Below are positions 37,681 through 47,062 of a DNA stretch of 64,000 nucleotides, in pieces (within the stretch, counting starts at the first letter, position 1; each line of letters opens with the position of its first letter). Location: NCBI RefSeq assembly GCF_001601825.1, contig NZ_LUJK01000006.1, positions 31,270 to 95,269 of the forward strand, in the 5' to 3' direction. The notes beneath the pieces were generated by a model. The model ran no database searches and was not told where the DNA came from. It saw only the letters and a program-made list of their open reading frames with translations. The translations under genes were made by a program, and so were the position numbers. The stretch comes from Limnobacter sp. CACIAM 66H1. GTDB lineage: Bacteria > Pseudomonadota > Gammaproteobacteria > Burkholderiales > Burkholderiaceae_B.

Positions 37681-38370
37681 TCAGAAAGGCAATACAGTCA
37701 GGAAAAAGCGGCTCAGCCAGCCCATGGCTGTGGCAGAGTCCAAGGCACCTTTTCCGCGGTATTCAATACGGGCATCGGCCACCTTGGTGCTGGGCACCAC
37801 ATTGCCGGGTAAAATCGTGATGGGATTCACCACACCGCTGAATTTCAGATATTCAACTTCGCGATTGGTGCCAATCTGTTTTTCACCCACCACCTGCAAA
37901 TTGCCGTTGGGCAACACACTGGCAACCGTGACCGTAATGGAACCTGTCAAGGTATTCGCGGCGCGGCTGGAGCCTTCGCCAGAGAAATCTTTGTCGCTGC
38001 TCGCGCTGCCGTTGATTGCGCGCAAATCGCGACTGCCAAAGAAGCCCTGAATCAGTGGTACGTCAATACTGGCGGAGTCGCTGCGGGAGGCACTCATGGA
38101 GTTGGTTTGGGCCGCATTGATCTGTTCGATAATTTGAATGGTCAGCGTGTCACCCAGGAATCGGGCTCGCTGGTCCTCGAACAAAGGGCGATAAGTGGCT
38201 GGGCTGTAGAGGCTGCCAGTGGGTGCGGCCATGGCCACCTGAGCTGGTTGCTGAACCAGCTGCGGCACGGTGGTTTGAGCAGGCATGTCCACTTTCGGTG
38301 CGAAAGTTGAACAAGCCCCTAAAGTTATCGAGAACGCTGCCGTTAAACCGATTAGAACCAATCTTTTCAT
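37681..38370 (-). CDS. flgH: Flagellar L-ring lipoprotein FlgH
   Basis: Outer-membrane ring lipoprotein, about 229 residues. The start MKRLVLIGLTAAFSITLGAC gives a lipoprotein signal with lipobox LGAC; a second ATG three codons upstream (38379) is possible. SLYSPATYRPLFEDQRARFL and the C-terminal ADARIEYRGKGALDSATAMG are family signatures. Located between flgG and flgI. Confidence 0.96.
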   Translation of the reverse strand: MKRLVLIGLTAAFSITLGACSTFAPKVDMPAQTTVPQLVQQPAQVAMAAPTGSLYSPATYRPLFEDQRARFLGDTLTIQIIEQINAAQTNSMSASRSDSASIDVPLIQGFFGSRDLRAINGSASSDKDFSGEGSSRAANTLTGSITVTVASVLPNGNLQVVGEKQIGTNREVEYLKFSGVVNPITILPGNVVPSTKVADARIEYRGKGALDSATAMGWLSRFFLTVLPF

Positions 38371-38418
38371 GCCATACACTCCATCAGAACACCTTCAGTG
38401 TGCCCAATGTTTTAAAAA

Positions 38419-39201
38419 TCAAAGCTGAGATAAGCGCTGTAACATCTGGTCTGATGTGGAGATTGCCTTGGAGTTGATTTCATAGGCACGTTGAGCCTGA
38501 ATCAGTCCGACCAGTTCTTCCACCACGTTTACGTTGGATGTTTCCACAAAGCCCTGGGAAATGAAGCCAACACCATTGGTGCCTGCTACAGCCTGAGTAG
38601 GAGCGCCAGAAGCTGCCGTTTCAGAGTAAAGGTTCTGACCCATGCTAAACAAGCCGGCCGGGTTTACAAAACTGGCCAACTGAATTTGACCAAGCTCCTG
38701 CGGTTGAACCTGGCCCTGCACCACTGCGGAAACAACACCATCTTGAGAAATCGAGATTTCCTGGACACCTTGCGGAATGGTGACCGGGCCAAGAATTGGG
38801 TACCCGTTGGAAGTGACCAGCGTACCGTTGGCATCAATCTGAATGCTGCCGTCGCGGGTGTAGCTGGTGGTGCCATCGGGCATTTGAACCTGAAAAAAGC
38901 CCTGACCATTAATGGCCACATCCAGAGTATTGCCGGTTTGCTGCAGATTACCCTGCGCAAAATTTCGCACGGTAGAAACAGGCTTTACACCGGTACCAAT
39001 CTGAAGGCCGGAAGGCACCTGAGTTTGCTCGGTGGTTTGTGCACCGGGCTGTCGAAGTGTTTGATACAGCAAATCTTCGAACACGGCACGCGAACGTTTG
39101 AAGCCATTCGTGGCGGTATTGGCCAGGTTATTTGAAATCACATCCAGCTGGGTCTGCTGGGCATCCAGGCCTGTTTTTGCAATCCACAAAGAACGCATCA
39201 T
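38419..39201 (-). CDS. flgG: Flagellar distal rod protein FlgG
   Basis: Distal rod subunit of 260 residues. [20 protein letters not shown] with [20 protein letters not shown] at the N-terminus and [20 protein letters not shown] at the C-terminus are characteristic. Length is that of the E. coli protein. It lies 14 bp after flgF and 48 bp before flgH. Confidence 0.97.
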   Translation of the reverse strand: MMRSLWIAKTGLDAQQTQLDVISNNLANTATNGFKRSRAVFEDLLYQTLRQPGAQTTEQTQVPSGLQIGTGVKPVSTVRNFAQGNLQQTGNTLDVAINGQGFFQVQMPDGTTSYTRDGSIQIDANGTLVTSNGYPILGPVTIPQGVQEISISQDGVVSAVVQGQVQPQELGQIQLASFVNPAGLFSMGQNLYSETAASGAPTQAVAGTNGVGFISQGFVETSNVNVVEELVGLIQAQRAYEINSKAISTSDQMLQRLSQL

Positions 39202-39215
39202 GATGGGTTTTCTCC

Positions 39216-39953
39216 TTAGTTCATGCCAAACAGGCTGTTGGCGGCCTGGCCGTTTTCTTTGGCCGTGCTGATCATTTTCATTTGGGTTTCATACTGACGG
39301 GCAGCGGTGATCATTTGCACCATCATGTCCACCGCATTCACGTTGCTTGATTCGATAAATCCGCCAGCCACACGCACATTCAAATCAGCTTCGGCGGGGT
39401 CACCATTGGCGGCGCGAAACAAACCATCGTCGCCCCGGTTGATTTGCTCTTGCGGAATATTCACCAGTTTCAGGCGGCCCAGTTGAACCACATTGGTGTC
39501 GCCACTGATGGGAATGGCAGACACTGAACCATCGCCTTCAAAGGACAGTCGGTGATCGGGTGGTACATTGATGGGGCCGTTGCTGCCGATGACCGCATAA
39601 CCTTCCTGGGTCACCAAATTACCCTGCCCATCGAGTTGGAAGGAACCGTTGCGGGTGTAAGCCTCGTTGCCTTTCGCGTCGTTGACTGCAAACCAGCCTT
39701 CGCCTTGAATGGCCACATCCATTTCCCGGCCTGTGGACTGGATTTGTCCTGGCGTGGTGTCAAAGCCAATGCTGGTCTCTACCGCAAAGCTTCGCGACCC
39801 ACTGCCCTCGCCGGTGACTGGGGCACTTTGGAATGCCATGAGTTGTTGCCGAAACCCGGGCGTATTGACGTTGGCCAGGTTGTTGGCAATGTTCTCCTGC
39901 CTTGACATCGTGCCTTTGGCGGCTTGGGCAGCCAGAAAAATCAGTTTGTCCAT
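39216..39953 (-). CDS. flgF: Flagellar proximal rod protein FlgF
   Basis: Rod subunit of 245 residues with the N-terminal rod motif ([34 protein letters not shown]) and the C-terminal helix ([20 protein letters not shown]). Between flgE (25 bp) and flgG (14 bp). Confidence 0.96.
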   Translation of the reverse strand: MDKLIFLAAQAAKGTMSRQENIANNLANVNTPGFRQQLMAFQSAPVTGEGSGSRSFAVETSIGFDTTPGQIQSTGREMDVAIQGEGWFAVNDAKGNEAYTRNGSFQLDGQGNLVTQEGYAVIGSNGPINVPPDHRLSFEGDGSVSAIPISGDTNVVQLGRLKLVNIPQEQINRGDDGLFRAANGDPAEADLNVRVAGGFIESSNVNAVDMMVQMITAARQYETQMKMISTAKENGQAANSLFGMN

Positions 39954-39978
39954 TCTTTCAATCCCGCTTCAGTTCACA

Positions 39979-41292
39979 TTAACGAAGGTTGGTGATGGTC
40001 TGGAAAATCGAATCCTGGGTTTTAATGGTCTGAGAGTTGGCCTGATAAACGCGCTGTGCGGAGATCATGGCCACCAGTTCAGCCGTCAAATCAATGTTCG
40101 ATTCTTCCAGTGCACCCGATTGAATAATGCCGAATGCAGTGTCTGCGCTCAGTGAAACCAATTCTGGACCAGAAGCCTGGGTGGCAAGCCAGCCGTTGGA
40201 ACCCACTGGCTGCAAACCTTCTGGGTTGGGGAAACGATACAGACCGATTTGCGCATGGTTGACCAGCTGCCCGTTGGCATAGCTGATAGTCAACATGCCA
40301 TCAGCGCCCACATCAAAGCCCGCAAAAGGTGATGATTCATAACCATCCTGACCCAGGTTTTGCACCACGAACGAGCTGCCGTACTGGGTTGTTCGGCTCA
40401 TGTCGAAAGTGAACTGATTGGGTGCCACGCCTGTGGATGAAAATGGCACACCGCTGGCAGTCACAAACCGTGACATGTCCACGGTCAAGTTACCGCTGTT
40501 GGGTGTTGTCAAGAAGCCGTCCACGCCATACTGCAAACTGGCTGAGGTGGATTGGGCCGGGGCAGTGGTCACTGCCACTGGAGCCTGACCAATGTCCACT
40601 TGAGTACCGTCCACTGTAGCGAACACAGACCAGTCATTGGACGCTTCCTTGCGCATGTAAACGGCCATGATGTGCGCACCACCCAACTCGTCATACACCG
40701 TCATGGAGGTGGAGTTGTTGAAGGTGTTCAAGTTGGCTGGGTCAAACGTCAGCGCAGGGTCAATTGCGGTGGCGCGTGCGTCCAGGTTCAGTTCCAGGCG
40801 ACCCGAACGGGTTGCAGCCGGAGGAATACTGCCGCGAGGTACCAGAATATCCTGAGCGACGTCCGATGGCCGTCCGGTGGCTGCATCTACAGGAAAGCCC
40901 TGCAGCTTGTCGCCACGCGAATTCACAATGACACCTGCGTTATTCAGTGTGAACTGACCGTTACGGGTATAAATATTGTCGCCGTTGTCAGCCTGTACTT
41001 TGAAAAATCCGGTGCCGCTGATGGCCAAATCCAGAGGATTGCCGGTGACGTTGATATTGCCCTGCTTGAAGTTTTGCGTAACCGCTGCAAGGCTGGTACC
41101 CAAGCCAATGCCGTTGGTGGAACGTGCGCCGTTGAAGGCGCGGGCGAATACATCGGAGAACTCTGCCTCTGATCCTTTAAAGCCGACCACACTGGCATTG
41201 GACACGTTGTTTGCAATGACTTCCAAACCGCGCTGCGCTGCGTTCAGACCACTCAAACCCTGCTGGAAACTACCGCCTGCTGAAAAAGCCAT
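39979..41292 (-). CDS. flgE: Flagellar hook protein FlgE
   Basis: Hook subunit of 437 residues. N-terminal FQQGLSGLNAAQRGLEVIAN followed by NVSNASVVGFKGSEAEFSDV; C-terminal EESNIDLTAELVAMISAQRV. The central D1/D2 part contains the DLAISGTGFFKV stretch. Placed between flgD and flgF in the expected order. Confidence 0.97.
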   Translation of the reverse strand: MAFSAGGSFQQGLSGLNAAQRGLEVIANNVSNASVVGFKGSEAEFSDVFARAFNGARSTNGIGLGTSLAAVTQNFKQGNINVTGNPLDLAISGTGFFKVQADNGDNIYTRNGQFTLNNAGVIVNSRGDKLQGFPVDAATGRPSDVAQDILVPRGSIPPAATRSGRLELNLDARATAIDPALTFDPANLNTFNNSTSMTVYDELGGAHIMAVYMRKEASNDWSVFATVDGTQVDIGQAPVAVTTAPAQSTSASLQYGVDGFLTTPNSGNLTVDMSRFVTASGVPFSSTGVAPNQFTFDMSRTTQYGSSFVVQNLGQDGYESSPFAGFDVGADGMLTISYANGQLVNHAQIGLYRFPNPEGLQPVGSNGWLATQASGPELVSLSADTAFGIIQSGALEESNIDLTAELVAMISAQRVYQANSQTIKTQDSIFQTITNLR

Positions 41293-41318
41293 GTTTGACT
41301 CCTTGAAAAATCTTTGAT

Positions 41319-41990
41319 TTAGAAAACCTGCTTGATGTCAGCGAACGTGATTTCGCTGCCATTGCTGGTTAAAAGTTTGGTGCCTTCTGCGCCTGCGTTG
41401 CGTACGCCCTGAACCACGGAAAGGGTCAGTGGTGTGACGCTGGCGTCTTTGCCTGCTGCTTTTGCTTCAATCTCAAACTTGTAGTTGCCGGCGGGCAAAG
41501 TGCTGCCATCGCTGCTTTTGCCATCCCACTCAAACTCATGTGTACCCTTGGATTGCGGGCCCAGTTCAATGGTGCGCACCACATTTGCTCCAGCATCGAG
41601 CACTTTCACGCGCAAAATATCGGCGCTCTGGTTCAATTCCAGCGATCCAACAGCCTTGCCGTCCACCAGTTTCAGATCATTGCCTTCGGTCAGCACTGCA
41701 CGGCCCAGCATGCTGGTGGCTTGTACTGTTTGGTTGGCATTAATCGAGGCGGCCACGCCTTGCATGGTGGCATTCAAGGTGTTGATGCCGGTTACGGTAT
41801 TGAGTTGTGCCATTTGGCTGGTCACTTGGGCATTGTCCATGGGAGCCAGTGGATCCTGGTTTTTCAACTGCGCCACCAACAAGGACATAAAACGCTCCTG
41901 AATCGCTTCAGGGCTGTTTTCATCAGCCTTCTTTTTTGCTGCCGTGGCGCCGCTGTTGTTGCCCAGTGCGGAAGTTACGTCAATCGTCAT
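41319..41990 (-). CDS. flgD: Flagellar hook-capping protein FlgD
   Basis: Scaffold for hook assembly, 223 residues. The N-terminal part has FMSLLVAQLKNQDPLAPMDN and QVTSQMAQLNTVTGINTLN, the family signature. The C-terminal half is a FlgD Ig-like/tudor domain (HEFEWDGKSSDGSTLPAGNY). Between flgC (13 bp) and flgE (26 bp). Confidence 0.96.
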   Translation of the reverse strand: MTIDVTSALGNNSGATAAKKKADENSPEAIQERFMSLLVAQLKNQDPLAPMDNAQVTSQMAQLNTVTGINTLNATMQGVAASINANQTVQATSMLGRAVLTEGNDLKLVDGKAVGSLELNQSADILRVKVLDAGANVVRTIELGPQSKGTHEFEWDGKSSDGSTLPAGNYKFEIEAKAAGKDASVTPLTLSVVQGVRNAGAEGTKLLTSNGSEITFADIKQVF

Positions 41991-42003
41991 TTTTCATTGC
42001 TCC

Positions 42004-42426
42004 TTACTGGTTGCCCATGTTCAAGGTTTTCAACATCAACTGCTTGGCTGTATTCATTACTTCTGCGTTGGTTTGGTAGCTGCGCGAGGCGGCCAGCATA
42101 TCGACCATTTCTTCCACGGCATTCACGTTGGGCATGTACACATACCCGTCTTCGTCGGCCATGGGGTGCTTGGGATCGAACATTTTTTTGGCCTCGGTTT
42201 TGTCTTCCACAATGTCTTTCACCTGCACGTTCTCTGCCAGTGATGCCTTGCCGGGCGCCGCTTTCTGAAGCACTGCTTCAAACACCACCTTGCGGGCCTG
42301 ATACACGGAATTGGGATCGCCGGCTGCGGTGTCGACGTTGGCAAGGTTACTGGCCACCGTGTTCAGGCGCGTGGTTTGCGCCTGCATCGCGCCACCTGCC
42401 AGTTTGAAAGAATTAAATAGCGACAT
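42004..42426 (-). CDS. flgC: Flagellar proximal rod protein FlgC
   Basis: Rod protein of 140 residues with LAGGAMQAQTTRLNTVASNL-ANVDTA at the N-terminus and EEMVDMLAASRSYQTNAEVM near the C-terminus. The contact-rich YMPNVNAVEEM motif is present. It is 17 bp after flgB. Confidence 0.96.
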   Translation of the reverse strand: MSLFNSFKLAGGAMQAQTTRLNTVASNLANVDTAAGDPNSVYQARKVVFEAVLQKAAPGKASLAENVQVKDIVEDKTEAKKMFDPKHPMADEDGYVYMPNVNAVEEMVDMLAASRSYQTNAEVMNTAKQLMLKTLNMGNQ

Positions 42427-42443
42427 GATTGCTCCCCAGACCC

Positions 42444-42896
42444 TTATTGATTGCCCGAACCCATGGCTTGCTTCAGCGATGAAATTCTTCCATTGATTGA
42501 ACGCAAGGCCGCTTCGTACTTCACTGTGTTTTCTGCGAATGCAGCGCGCTCGCGATCAATGTCGACCGAGTTACCGTCGATTGCTGCGTTGTTGCCACGT
42601 CGAAACTGAAGCATCTCTGCGGTGCTCATCCCCACTTTGCCTTTGCCGGTCATGTGGCCCTGATGAGTGACCGCCAGGGCGCCTGCGCCATTGCCCAATG
42701 TTGGATTGGAAGGACTGCCCATGGCCCCCTTCTCGCCAGTGGCTGCTTTCAGAGCACTTTGAAAGTCGAAATCGACTGCTTTGTAATTGGGTGTATCTAC
42801 GTTGGAAATGTTGGAGGTCAATACCTCTTGCCGACGCGCTCTGAGTTTCAGGGCCTCGGCAGAAAACTGCATTGCATCAGTGAGTTTGTCCAACAT
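42444..42896 (-). CDS. flgB: Flagellar proximal rod protein FlgB
   Basis: Rod protein of 150 residues with FSAEALKLRARRQEVLTSNI and SNVDTPNYKAVDFDF at the N-terminus. First gene of the long flgB-flgL operon. The 191-bp gap to divergent flgA should hold FlhDC-dependent promoters; I could not define an FlhDC box. Confidence 0.96.
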   Translation of the reverse strand: MLDKLTDAMQFSAEALKLRARRQEVLTSNISNVDTPNYKAVDFDFQSALKAATGEKGAMGSPSNPTLGNGAGALAVTHQGHMTGKGKVGMSTAEMLQFRRGNNAAIDGNSVDIDRERAAFAENTVKYEAALRSINGRISSLKQAMGSGNQ

Positions 42897-43087
42897 CTTT
42901 TAATCCTTCATACACGGACGGATGAATGGATTATTGAATTGATGCTGTCAAATCAAAGTGAAGATAAAGGGGGGAAAGGGTGCTCTTTTTCTGCTTAGGG
43001 TGCAGCAAGCTCCCGCCTAGGATGTTGTCATCGAGGCAGGAATTGTTTCTTACAGTGACATTTACGGCAGAAGTGCCCAGAACTTGA

Positions 43088-43792
43088 ATGAAATTTCACA
43101 CTTTTTTTAATATCGCTTTTCAGGTGCTGTTTGGTGCCGGACTTGCACTGACCGGTACGGCACAGGCCAACGGTTCTCGCTGGGTGACTGAAGCCCAGCT
43201 GGGTGAACTGGTCGACCCCGCATTGTTGCCTCCCGGCGCAAGTGTGGATGTGAAGTTTGTAAAGGCCGATGAACGCATTGGCAGCCTGCAATGCCCCGCC
43301 GCTTTATTTGCCAATACCGCAGGCAACAAAATGTGGGGCCGCACCTATGTTCGAGTGCAATGTGTAGGCTCGGACACTGCCCCCTTCTTTGTGGGTGTGG
43401 ATGTGAAAGTGTGGGCACCCGTACTGGTGGTGAAAAGCACGGTCCAATCCGGTCAAACGCTGGGATTGAATGATGTCGAGTTCAGAACGATGGATTTAAG
43501 CCAGCTAAGCCATGGCTGGGTCAGCGAACTTGCACATTTAAACAACAAAACGGCAGCCCGCCAATTGTGGCCGGGCACCCTGCTGAAACACGACCACTTG
43601 CGTGGGCAAGCCTTGGTGAAAAATGGCGACACCGTGAAAGTCATGATGAAAGGCCCTGGCTTTGCGATCGGTGGCACTGCGGTGGCCATGGGTGAAGCCG
43701 AGTTGGGTGAGGTGGTAAAAATCAAGACTGCACAGGGCAAGATACTTCACGGTGTAGCGCGAGACGCGCTTCTGGTTGAGGTTAGTTTATAG
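43088..43792 (+). CDS. flgA: Flagella basal body P-ring formation protein FlgA
   Basis: Periplasmic chaperone for the P-ring, 234 residues with a signal peptide (about 1-28, ending near GTAQANG). The C-terminal SAF-like part is recognisable: VVKSTVQSGQTLGLNDVEFR, LLKHDHLRGQALVKNGDTVK and GVARDALLVEVSL. Divergent from flgB, upstream of flgM. Confidence 0.94.
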   Translation: MKFHTFFNIAFQVLFGAGLALTGTAQANGSRWVTEAQLGELVDPALLPPGASVDVKFVKADERIGSLQCPAALFANTAGNKMWGRTYVRVQCVGSDTAPFFVGVDVKVWAPVLVVKSTVQSGQTLGLNDVEFRTMDLSQLSHGWVSELAHLNNKTAARQLWPGTLLKHDHLRGQALVKNGDTVKVMMKGPGFAIGGTAVAMGEAELGEVVKIKTAQGKILHGVARDALLVEVSL

Positions 43793-43812
43793 GGGTGATC
43801 CTCAAAAAGTAG

Positions 43813-43830
43813 GAATTCTTTCGAGAATTC
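43813..43830 (+). other. UUCG-tetraloop hairpin between flgA and flgM
   Basis: GAATTCT (43813-43819) pairs with AGAATTC (43824-43830) across a TTCG loop, a very stable RNA tetraloop. No T tract follows, so it is more likely a 3'-end stabiliser or weak terminator of flgA mRNA than a strong terminator. It ends three bases before the sigma-28 promoter of flgM. Confidence 0.5.
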
Positions 43831-43832
43831 GT

Positions 43833-43859
43833 TAAAGTTAGGTGGAATCGAGCCGTTAA
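43833..43859 (+). promoter_or_regulatory. Sigma-28 (FliA) promoter of flgM
   Basis: TAAAGTTA (43833-43840), 11 bases, then GCCGTTAA (43852-43859): seven of eight matches to each half of TAAAGTTT-N11-GCCGATAA. The flgM ATG is 47 bp downstream of the -10 box. FliA-driven flgM expression is a known feedback. Confidence 0.85.
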
Positions 43860-43906
43860 GAAAACATACGAAACCCACTTAGGCTCTGCCCAATGCGGAG
43901 GACATC

Positions 43907-44197
43907 ATGAGTATTAACAGAATAAACCCGGGAAGTAACCCGATCGACAAACTGACCAAACCACAAGGTGGCAGCAAGTCAGCATCGGTTGCTTCCACCG
44001 AGAAAACCAGTTCTGAAGGCGCTGTAGCCAAGCTTTCAGGACAGTTCAGTGAACTGAGTGCAGCAGGCGCTCCGTTCAATGCCGAGAAAGTGGCCAAGAT
44101 CAAAGAGGCCATTAGCAAAGGCGAGTTCAAGGTCAATGCCGAGGCTGTTGCAGCAAAGGTCATTGAAAGTGCTCGCGAGTTGCTTGGTCAAAAGTAA
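43907..44197 (+). CDS. flgM: Anti-sigma-28 factor FlgM
   Basis: Binds and inhibits FliA until the hook is complete, then leaves through the export apparatus. The 96-residue protein has a disordered N-terminal half (NPGSNPIDKLTKPQGGSKSA) and the C-terminal FliA-binding region (KVAKIKEAISKGEFKVNAEA, VAAKVIESARELL). GCGGAGG precedes its ATG. It has its own sigma-28 promoter and is followed by flgN at 16 bp. Confidence 0.94.
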   Translation: MSINRINPGSNPIDKLTKPQGGSKSASVASTEKTSSEGAVAKLSGQFSELSAAGAPFNAEKVAKIKEAISKGEFKVNAEAVAAKVIESARELLGQK

Positions 44198-44213
44198 CTG
44201 AGGATTGAAGATT

Positions 44214-44729
44214 ATGTCGCACGCTGACGCAGCAAAAAATTTGTACCGCAACCTGGCCTATGAATGTGACATGGCCATGGCGCTGGTTGATATCTTGCTC
44301 GAAGAACAGGCGTGCCTCGTCAAGCTTCAAACCACAGAGCTGAACAGCCTTGCGCTTCGCAAAGAAGCGATGATGCTGGAGCTCGAAAAGCGTTATCTGA
44401 ACAATGTTCAACTGGCCAAGGCAGAGGGATTTCAACCCAACATGGACGGCATAGCGATCTGGGTTGACGTGCTTGCTGCACACGAGCCTCGCCTGCTGGG
44501 AACATACTCGACATTACGGACTACCCTGAGCCACGCACAACGCTTGAATAAAACAAACGGCGAGCTGGTAACGGAACAACTGGCTGGCCTGCAGGAAAGA
44601 ATTTCGATTTTGACTGCGGCAGCAGTAGCCGAGCAAAAGCCCACCGCCAGTGACACATATGGCCCCAAAGGCGGCATGAGCCAGTCGGCCCTGACAGGCG
44701 GCGCTATGCCCCGCGCGGTAATTCGTTAA
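44214..44729 (+). CDS. flgN: Flagella synthesis protein FlgN
   Basis: Export chaperone for FlgK and FlgL. The product is a mostly helical 171-residue protein (VDILLEEQACLVKLQTTELN, then LRKEAMMLELEKRYL) with a low-complexity tail. The ATG at 44214 follows GAGG; the frame is open to a TTG at 44205. Its last 26 bp overlap the 3' end of the response regulator gene on the other strand. Confidence 0.87.
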   Translation: MSHADAAKNLYRNLAYECDMAMALVDILLEEQACLVKLQTTELNSLALRKEAMMLELEKRYLNNVQLAKAEGFQPNMDGIAIWVDVLAAHEPRLLGTYSTLRTTLSHAQRLNKTNGELVTEQLAGLQERISILTAAAVAEQKPTASDTYGPKGGMSQSALTGGAMPRAVIR

Positions 44730-45144
44730 TCGTTAGCCAATAAGACACCAGTGCAGATATTCGGGTCAGGTATTGATCAAACTGCACTGGCTTGACTGCA
44801 AAGCTGTTCACTCCCAACTCATACGAACGTTTTACATCTCTGATTTCTCGCGATGAAGACAAGACCACGATCGGCATGGTTTTGAACACATCGTGTGAAC
44901 GCAAAAATTTCAGCACCTCCAACCCGTCCAGCTTGGGCAGTTTCAGGTCGAGCAGCACCAACTTGGGCAAATTCAGGGCAGCACTGTCCTTGGGGTGATC
45001 TTCCATCAGCTGTTTGAAGTACTCAATGGCTCGCTCACCGTCTTCAAGCAGCACGGTTGTGGAGCTTGAAGAGGTTTTGCGTACCACGCGCAATGCAAGA
45101 TCAGCGTCGTTGGAATTGTCATCAACCAGTACTACATCAGCCAT
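44704..45144 (-). CDS. Single-domain response regulator (Rcp1-like)
   Basis: Receiver domain only, 146 residues. VVLVDDNSNDADL at the N-terminus, phosphoacceptor Asp66 in LVLLDLKLPKLDG, Thr/Ser at IVVLSSS and lysine in FAVKPV. The long loop before the Asp is typical of Rcp1-type regulators paired with phytochrome-like kinases. No output domain. It is 13 bp after the kinase gene and converges on flgN with a 26-bp overlap. Confidence 0.92.
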   Translation of the reverse strand: MADVVLVDDNSNDADLALRVVRKTSSSSTTVLLEDGERAIEYFKQLMEDHPKDSAALNLPKLVLLDLKLPKLDGLEVLKFLRSHDVFKTMPIVVLSSSREIRDVKRSYELGVNSFAVKPVQFDQYLTRISALVSYWLTINELPRGA

Positions 45145-45157
45145 GGCAAATATCCTT

Positions 45158-47056
45158 CTAGTCGTTCAGGTCGGCGTGCTCGGGCAAGGTAAAGGTAAAG
45201 CAGGCACCTTGGCCCAGCTCACCCTTGGCACTGATCTCGCCGCCGTGACGTTCAATAATTCGTTTCACAATGGCCAGGCCCACCCCAGTGCCATCGAAAT
45301 CCTTTTTGTGATGTAAGCGTTCAAATACATTGAACAGCTTGTCGGCGTACTTCATGTCGAAGCCAGCACCGTTGTCGCGAACACTAAAACTGTAAAAACG
45401 TCCTGTTTTTTCGCATTCAATGGAAACCTTTGGCTGCGCCGCCTTGCTGCTGAACTTCAAGGCGTTGTCGATCAAATTCATCCACACCTGTTTCAACAGC
45501 ACGGGGTCGGCATACACAGGTGGCAGCTCGCACAGCTCCACCACATTTTTGCGTTTAGCATCGAGCTGATCCAGGATTTGGTCCAGAAGCTGTTGTTGAT
45601 CTACCTTGACGCGGGCAACGTCGGTGCGCAGCAGCCTCGAAAAGTCAAGCAACCCGTCAATAAGACCGCCCATTTGACGTGCATTGTTGCTGATTCGATC
45701 AAGCAGGCCACGGGCATCGTCCGGCAGGTTTTCTGCGAAATCCTCTTTCAGAATGCTGGAGAATCCATCAATGGCACGCAGGGGGGCGCGCAGGTCATGC
45801 GACACGGTGTAAGTGAACGCTTCCAGTTCAGAATTGCTGCGCGTCAGCTCGGCAGTCCTGTCGTTGATGCGCTGCTCAAGCGTGCCGTTCAGGCCCTGCA
45901 AATCGTCCTCAAACACCCGGCGCTCTACACACAAACCGAGCAAACGAATGGCAGTCAGAACGCGCAACACGTCATCATGCCGTGTGCTGTCAACGCCTTG
46001 CTGCGCCACCATGATCCAGTACTCGGGCTGATTGGGCTCAACGGCTTTGCGCAGTGCAAACCACACGGCGGTAATGCCGAGTTCACTGGCCCAATTGTCT
46101 TCAAAATAATGCTCGGGCTTCATCTTGGCGATCCAGACCAAGCCATGTTGGTCGTGGCCCTCGAGCGGCTCGCATAGCTGCTCGGCCTGGTCCCAAAATG
46201 CCAGACCCTTTTCCAACGGCATACGCAGGTTTGGATGAGTGCCGCGTACGCGCCAGTGATTGTGTTCTGATTTGTCACGAAAACCCAGCACCACTTCAGC
46301 ATGCACGGTCAGGCAATTCTTCAAACCACGCGCATACGACGCCGCCAATTCCGGGATGGGCGCAGAGAGCAGTACGCCCTGCAACAGTGAACGCTGCAAG
46401 GACAGTAACTGCTCATTCAGTCGTTTCTGTGTGCAATCGGCAGACACGCCCATGTAGCCCACAAAATCGCCGCTGGCGTTGTACAAGGGTCGACCGGTCG
46501 ATTCAAAAATAATCCGCTCGGAATCCAGGGGCCAATACTCAAAGCAAACGCGATCAAAGGGCTGGTGACTGTCGAGCAGTTCTTTGAAGGTATCCCAGTT
46601 GTAGCGCGGATCGATGCATTTCAAGCCTTCGACCTCCCAACGGGCGAGCCCATCGAAAGGCAACTTGAACCCGCTCTTGGCTTGGCTGTTTTGATCTTTG
46701 CCGCGGTAGATGATTCGCACAATGGTGTGGGCAGAATCCTGATGCCAGTACCAATCACCCGACAATTCCATGAGGCGACGCAACTGGCTTTCAGATTGGA
46801 TGGATGAGCGAATGATTTCAAGCAGGCCTGACATGAGCTTGTTGCCCATGAACCAAGCACCCAGCACACCCAACACAAGGGTGAGTAACACTGTCAAGTT
46901 CCAGTTGGCGGGATCGGAAGTGGTGGCGGCCATGTAAAAGCCTGCCAGGGCCAAGGGCCCAACGCCAGTGAGAATGACAAGGATCAGGGAGCGGTTGACC
47001 CGGGTGCGGGATTGCTCAAAAGTTTTCGGTTTTCCCTGGGCTTTGGGATCAGCCAT
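45158..47056 (-). CDS. Membrane sensor histidine kinase with PAS and GAF-like regions
   Basis: Sensor kinase of 632 residues. Two N-terminal membrane helices (about 23-44 and 53-71) are followed by a PAS domain (LRRLMELSGDWYWHQDSAHT near 90-110), a GAF-like region, a short coiled coil, and a HisKA domain (FTYTVSHDLRAPLRAIDGFS). HATPase_c follows (NLIDNALKF, DNGAGFDMKYADKLF, GTGVGLAIVKRI). The SHDLRAPLRAI form is common in phytochrome-like kinases, but I see no chromophore motif. It is 6 bp downstream of fliA and 13 bp before a single-domain receiver, so all three probably share a transcript. Confidence 0.92.
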   Translation of the reverse strand: MADPKAQGKPKTFEQSRTRVNRSLILVILTGVGPLALAGFYMAATTSDPANWNLTVLLTLVLGVLGAWFMGNKLMSGLLEIIRSSIQSESQLRRLMELSGDWYWHQDSAHTIVRIIYRGKDQNSQAKSGFKLPFDGLARWEVEGLKCIDPRYNWDTFKELLDSHQPFDRVCFEYWPLDSERIIFESTGRPLYNASGDFVGYMGVSADCTQKRLNEQLLSLQRSLLQGVLLSAPIPELAASYARGLKNCLTVHAEVVLGFRDKSEHNHWRVRGTHPNLRMPLEKGLAFWDQAEQLCEPLEGHDQHGLVWIAKMKPEHYFEDNWASELGITAVWFALRKAVEPNQPEYWIMVAQQGVDSTRHDDVLRVLTAIRLLGLCVERRVFEDDLQGLNGTLEQRINDRTAELTRSNSELEAFTYTVSHDLRAPLRAIDGFSSILKEDFAENLPDDARGLLDRISNNARQMGGLIDGLLDFSRLLRTDVARVKVDQQQLLDQILDQLDAKRKNVVELCELPPVYADPVLLKQVWMNLIDNALKFSSKAAQPKVSIECEKTGRFYSFSVRDNGAGFDMKYADKLFNVFERLHHKKDFDGTGVGLAIVKRIIERHGGEISAKGELGQGACFTFTLPEHADLND

Positions 47057-47062
47057 GTGTGC

